Of a stretch of 64,000 nt of DNA, positions 59,847 through 64,000 are shown piece by piece. The position numbers were made by a program, and so were the translations under genes. The notes beneath the pieces were generated by a model. That model worked only from the letters and a program-made list of their open reading frames with translations, was not told the DNA's origin and did not search any database. The first letter of the stretch is position 1, and each line of letters opens with the position of its first letter. The DNA lies in assembly GCF_038396675.1 (NCBI RefSeq), contig NC_088924.1, positions 31,692,001-31,756,000 on the forward strand. The letters are read 5' to 3'. This DNA comes from Hydra vulgaris. Its lineage: Eukaryota; Cnidaria; Hydrozoa; Anthoathecata; Hydridae.

Positions 59847-59951
59847 TCATAAAAGTTGTGGTCAATTTTATATCTTAAAATATACTTAAAATTGTGGGTG
59901 GATAAATGGTCGAAAATAAAAATGGCCCAGAACCTGCATTTCTCTACTACT
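59847..59951 (-). repeat. Polinton right terminal inverted repeat (105 bp)
   Basis: Inverse of 43,964-44,068 with eight mismatches and no gaps. The right flank 59,952-59,957 is TATAGA, the duplicated target. Confidence 0.97.
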
Positions 59952-59957
59952 TATAGA

Positions 59958-60961
59958 AATGAACAGTATGGAATAGTTAAGTACAGAAATGGTAGGTTTG
60001 GTAAAGATTCGTATTTTATGGGTCCGCATAGTTAAGATATATATATAATGAAAAGGTATAGAAAAGGTCGGTGTAAATATTTTTACGGGTCCAATCAGCT
60101 AGTAATAAAATTTCAATATAAAATAAAACTGGATAGTTAACTTTCTCATATCAGTACCACTTTGACTGTCTGAAAAATTTGTTTTTTAAAAAAGTTTTAG
60201 AAAAAAAACATATAGAGTAACATAAAGTATACTGAAATATACGCACGTTTGTGTGTATAAACTTACATCTCAACAAATAACATAAAGTATACTGAAATAT
60301 ACACACGTTTGTGTGTATAAACTTACATCGCAACAAATAACTGTCCTATTTTATTTAGCATTTTATGCTAAATACATAAATGTAATTTCAATATAAAATA
60401 AACCTGGATAGTTAAATTTCTTAAACCAATACTTTAACTGTCGAAAAAGTTTTATTTTAATTAACTCTTTATTGTTATTTTTCGCTCTTTCTAATTGCTC
60501 TGAAAAATAAAACATAACTTGCTAAGATAGTCGCTAAGTTCTTAAGAAGGCCTAAACAATTAAATTAAAGAAAAATGATAATAGCAAAGTTTGTTTTACA
60601 ATTTATGTATTAAACACAAGATACTTACTGATCCTGGTTTTGACTCACAATTTACTAAGACAAAGATGAAAAAACAAGTAACCTAGGCCAGTTTTTGATG
60701 AATAAAAGTTGTCAATGAGAAATTGCTACAAGCCTCAATTATGAATGCGAGTGAATTATACTGTTTTATTATAATAATAATCAGTTATATCAAAAGAAAC
60801 GTGTACCTAAATAATCTGGCAAAATTTTATTTTATTGAAACCCGACATTCGGTATTGTTCCAACACTGAACTGAAGGATTACTTTCTGTACTAGTTATAG
60901 ACACAGGTGCAGTATTGTCCAACATTTTAATCTGTACTTTGCCTGTGAAGACCGGCAACTA
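59958..60961. other. Right host flank with direct repeats
   Basis: No gene. A block 'aatttcaatataaaataaa' followed by 'ctggatagttaa' occurs at 60,108-60,147 and again at 60,384-60,423, each followed by a diverged 'ttaactgtcgaaaaa' stretch, so about 80 bases are duplicated on either side of the 60-bp tandem. Confidence 0.6.
60221..60340. repeat. 60-bp tandem duplication x2
   Basis: CATAAAGTATACTGAAATAT starts at 60,221 and 60,281. The units differ at only two or three positions (acgcacg/acacacg; atctcaac/atcgcaac). Each contains 'acacacgtttgtgtgt', nearly self-complementary. Confidence 0.95.
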
Positions 60962-61064
60962 TGCATGTATGTATGTATGCATGTATTCATGTATGCATGT
61001 ATGCATGTATATATGTATACATGCATACATGCATACACATACACACACACACACATTTATAAAT
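60962..61064. repeat. CATGTATG/TATACATG microsatellite with central inversion, then (CA)n
   Basis: 'atgtatgcatgt' units on the left half become 'atacatgcat' units on the right half, centred near 61,010, so the tract can fold on itself. A short (CA)n run follows. Confidence 0.9.
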
Positions 61065-61261
61065 ATATTACTTTTTTTATACATCTTTTAATGCACTGTT
61101 ATAGATAATAAACAAATCAATAAGTTCAACTAGACCTGCTAAATCACATTATATTAAGAGTACTTAAGCAAGATTAAAGTAAAATTCACGGAATAAGTAA
61201 GGCTGAAAACAGTAATAAATTACTTGAATGCGACTTTTTAAAATGCATTAAACTTTTGTGA
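61065..61261. other. Short AT-rich spacer
   Basis: Nothing recognised. Confidence 0.5.
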
Positions 61262-61457
61262 GGAGTCTATTATTCGTAATATCATAATAAATCTAATATC
61301 AATCCTAATAAACTTGATATCAGTTATTGAAACTTGGACATTAACTTTGGAAAATAAAACTAATATAGTAAATATATATCTTGATATATCGAAAGCTTTC
61401 GCCACATTTCCACACTATCTCCTACTTCTAAAATTAAAAACTTATAGAATATTTTAG
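61262..61457 (+). pseudogene. LINE-type reverse transcriptase fragment
   Basis: A 64-codon stretch reads VIETWTLTLENKTNIVNIYL then DISKAFATFPHYLLLLKLKT and ends at a TAG near 61,455. The D-x-x-K-A-F-x-x-x-P-H-x-x-L-L-x-K-L pattern is the catalytic motif A region of non-LTR retrotransposon reverse transcriptases (CR1/Jockey-like); the preceding W-T-x-x-L is also typical. The usual Asp of 'KAFD' is Ala here. Only this fragment is recognisable, and flanking sequence to about 61,750 has no further domains. A short, dead 5'-truncated or decayed copy; clade assignment is tentative. Confidence 0.7.
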
Positions 61458-63470
61458 TGTACCATAATAAAAACAATATTCATAACAATAAGTATTCATA
61501 ATTAATCGTATTTTGAAAATGCTCAATTGAATCTCGTAATCTCAAGGTAAAGATTTACTTAGAGCCTCAAGTTGGTTGTCTTTAGGGTGTTTCAGTACAG
61601 CTCTTTAGCCGTAGTAAAGGCAACCTATGATGGAGAACGAAAACACTGATCAAAATCAAGTTTTAACAAATATTTTTAACTCTTCCTTAATATCAAATTT
61701 AAATAACAAAAGTTATTATGGAAACCTTTCCAAATCACACTAACTTTAAAATTCACTTTCTTTTAATAACCAGTAATGAAACTCGACTTGAAATAAAAAG
61801 CAATTACATTTTACATTAAGAAATCATTATTGTGGCTGATCAATGAAAGTTTGATGTGTTGGCCAAATCACTTGAAAGCATCTTGCCTTTTAGTTCCCAT
61901 ACATGAAGCCACACTTCTAAAAGTAACTGGAAGCAGCTGAAAACAAGAATTCTTTATTATTCTGGTAATTGTTTTATTTAAAATATTTTTTTTGCTTGTT
62001 CAATTTTAAGTTACACATGTGCAAGATGTTATTGATCTAAAAAGCTATATTTGACTAAAAAATATAGTAACTTATCATTGTCTAGTATGGTTTCATTTTT
62101 TCTTTATATTTTTTTTGACAGTTATGATACTGCTTTAGAATAGATTTCAAGCATTGAAACGGTGTTGAAGTGACACTGAGGAGACTGTCTATCAGTTTCT
62201 CAAAAATTGAAGAAATCTTGAGTGTTGACAGTTGGCAATCAGAGCTTTGCTTACCATCTCCTTCAATTCATTGAATTTATTTGTTGGTTAAAAAGGAAAA
62301 AAGATCTTCTGTACCTGGAAAAAAAAATGGAACAAAGACTTTATGAATTAATAGTATGTATCAGTGAATTGATATTAGTTAATAGTTTTTGGAAACAGTT
62401 CCATGTTTTATTAAAATTTCTATTCTTTAAAATATATGATACATTTATATGATAAATACAGACGAGTAATACAATATGATACATGATTAATTATAATTAT
62501 GTTGTATATAAAAATGTTTTATATAAATGTCTATTACATTTTATTGTGATTTTTATCTTTTATGCGCAGTTAGCTCATTTAGCATAGCAATGACAACTAG
62601 TCTCAGATAGTTATGTCATCTTTAGGCTGTATTCACCACAGCTTTTTGCTGTGGCGAATACTAACCTATCTTGGAGAATTTTATACTCCTGTGTAAATGT
62701 AGTCAAAGGTAGGAGAAGCTCACAAATCTTTATGAAATTCTGGATAGTATTCTTTCTAGTGTTATCACTTTATAAAAGTTTTATAAAAAAAAACAGTTCT
62801 GAACCGCAAAACAGGTTTGCCTCTGGAATTCTGAAACCTATTAAAATCTATTATAAAACAGGTTGACCTCTGGAATTGCATCTATTTGTAACCAATTGCT
62901 TTTACTCTTCCATAATGTCATATTTAAATAAGAATATCACATTATGGAAACCCTACTAAAACATACATATGTGAGGAACCATTAAACTTTTATCACAACC
63001 AATTATATTTCATTTGTTTTTTTATTTTATATAAATTTCCTTGCATCGGTTGGAGGAGATTATTACAAACAACTTTTAGTGGCAATCTAAATACAGCTTA
63101 TAACCAAAAAAGTATGTTTGTCATACTCAATGTATGGAAGGAAACAAAAACGTCCTGCAAGGTCATTACAGGTAAAGCACAGTATTTGTATTCTACACCC
63201 CATTTCTTTTTAATAAACAAATATTTTCGTAAGACCTAATTATTTAACAATATTCATACATGAAAAATTATATTTCCATAATTATACTATGATGATAATA
63301 AAAAATATTTTGTAGAGTTGTGTTTAGTAGTTCGTCAATTTTTTAATTATTTGTATTCGTTCAATTTGAACTCGCTGCTGACAAAAGTATTTAAGAAAAA
63401 TTTGGCAGCTTTCTGGTGACGGCCATTGATATAGATTACGGAAGAAAAAATAGAATCACAACTGAACAAC
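61458..63470. other. Gene-free AT-rich flank with small repeats
   Basis: No gene recognised. 'taaataacaaaagttattatggaaacc' near 61,700 resembles 'taaataagaatatcacattatggaaacc' near 62,920, with preceding 'ctgtattcaccacagc' or 'gtacagctctttagcc' blocks, so the two regions are diverged copies. 'aaaacaggttgacctctggaatt' occurs twice at about 62,808-62,880. A 14-bp-arm hairpin lies at 62,629-62,661. Confidence 0.5.
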
Positions 63471-63474
63471 GCCC

Positions 63475-63985
63475 AATATTGAGCAATGAAATAAGTCTGT
63501 TTCACATAGCTTCAAATAAATTTAATGATTAAAAATTTTTATTAAAAATTTGCAGAAGACAATATTTTTTATTATTTTTTAATAATAAAAACTTGACCAA
63601 AAATACTCATATACTGGCTCAATATATATTTATAGATATTGGGATAATATTGTAAACTATATTACGCCTATAATGATCAGTATTATATCCCTATTATTGG
63701 TGCGATATTACTTACAATATTGACACAATATTTTAAACATTATTGTGCCAATATTGAAATGTGAACATTTTGCCAATATTGCCCAATAATGACTTAACCG
63801 TATTGGCGCAATATTATACCGCCAACATCGACCAATATTGACTTAACATTATTGTGCCAATATTTTAGCACCAATATTAGCCAATATTGGCAAAATGCTC
63901 ACATAGCATTTGCTCGATATAAAGAAAAATATTGCACCAGTTTTGTAGACAGTATCGCTCCAAAATTGCGCCAATATTGTTTGCT
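63475..63985. repeat. CAATATTG-rich imperfect foldback
   Basis: More than a dozen near-copies of the palindrome CCAATATTGGC are spread over 500 bases. Longer arms pair as well: 'atgtgaacattttgccaatattg' near 63,760 with 'caatattggcaaaatgctcacat' near 63,883. It continues to the window edge. Likely a MITE-like or self-complementary minisatellite. Confidence 0.7.
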
Positions 63986-64000
63986 GTTTTGGAAGAATTT

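Larger units (their letters stand above)
43964..59951. mobile_element. Polinton/Maverick DNA transposon, complete but inactivated
   Basis: Length 15,988 bp. The ends are AGTAGTA... and ...TACTACT, with 105-bp terminal inverted repeats, and the element is flanked on both sides by TATAGA (43,958-43,963 and 59,952-59,957), the 6-bp duplication typical of Polintons. Contents match the Polinton core: protein-primed DNA polymerase B, retrovirus-like integrase, adenovirus-type cysteine protease, FtsK/HerA-type packaging ATPase, and jelly-roll major and minor capsid proteins. All genes but one point left; the integrase gene is divergent at the right end. Many frameshifts and stops show the copy can no longer make its proteins. 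Confidence 0.97.

Noticed and set aside
43958..59957. An integrated animal virus rather than a transposon
   Set aside because: TIRs with a 6-bp duplication and a retrovirus-like integrase define a Polinton; its virus-like genes are standard for that class.

Overview
The window looks like intergenic, repeat-dominated DNA from an animal nuclear genome that is extremely A+T-rich. The mix of a complete Polinton/Maverick, hAT, Tc1/mariner and DDE_Tnp_4 elements, short introns with GT...AG borders and pervasive poly(A)/poly(T) and (AT)n tracts fits a cnidarian, most likely Hydra; that species call is inference from composition and element types. I see no intact host gene, rRNA or tRNA.

Layout. 1-17,820: a satellite of roughly 97 diverged copies of a ~185-bp monomer. 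17,820-22,300: decayed coding remnants, including an RNase H-fold, hAT-like transposase relative with many stops, cut by (AT)n tracts and a perfect hairpin. 22,300-28,080: gene-free AT-rich DNA with a duplicated cassette carrying exon-like splice signals, two smaller duplications and a (TAG)n tract. 28,081-37,394: a hAT element bounded by related inverted ends. It contains a broken hAT transposase, a foldback, a 21-bp minisatellite with a 9-unit higher-order pattern, an 85-bp x5 tandem array, and a DDE_Tnp_4 transposase pseudogene that is itself split by a Tc1-like element with an intron (34,829-36,188). 37,395-43,960: (AT)n, a 10/14-bp minisatellite, a 31-bp-arm hairpin, a second Tc1/mariner element with doubled (IR/DR-type) ends, and a 'cacttatgcca' minisatellite.

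43,964-59,951: a complete 15,988-bp Polinton/Maverick. Its 105-bp terminal inverted repeats are about 92% identical and it is flanked by a perfect 6-bp target duplication TATAGA. On the minus strand it carries, from the left end: a two-part fibre-like gene, adenovirus-type maturation protease, a small ORF, protein-primed family B DNA polymerase with an N-terminal SAP-like segment, a small ORF, an acidic-tailed putative nucleic-acid-binding protein, an AT-hook protein, major capsid protein, a small Ala/Lys-rich virion-type protein, three Polinton-type proteins of unknown role, a possible dUTPase-fold protein, a Gly-rich small structural-type protein, minor capsid (penton) protein and packaging ATPase. 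A divergent plus-strand gene joins a phospholipase A2-like domain to an integrase with a chromodomain. Together these make a virion-assembly set (capsids, protease, ATPase, PLA2), a replication set (polymerase, DNA-binding proteins) and an integration set (integrase, inverted repeats). This copy is dead: I count about ten frameshifts, eight in-frame stops and two changed start codons, in line with the TIR divergence. Nearly every gene shares a TATATAAAAATG-like start context, and a ~24-bp hairpin-forming repeat is scattered through the element.

59,952-64,000: host flank with a 60-bp x2 repeat, CATGTATG microsatellite, a LINE reverse-transcriptase fragment, and a CAATATTG-rich imperfect foldback at the right edge.
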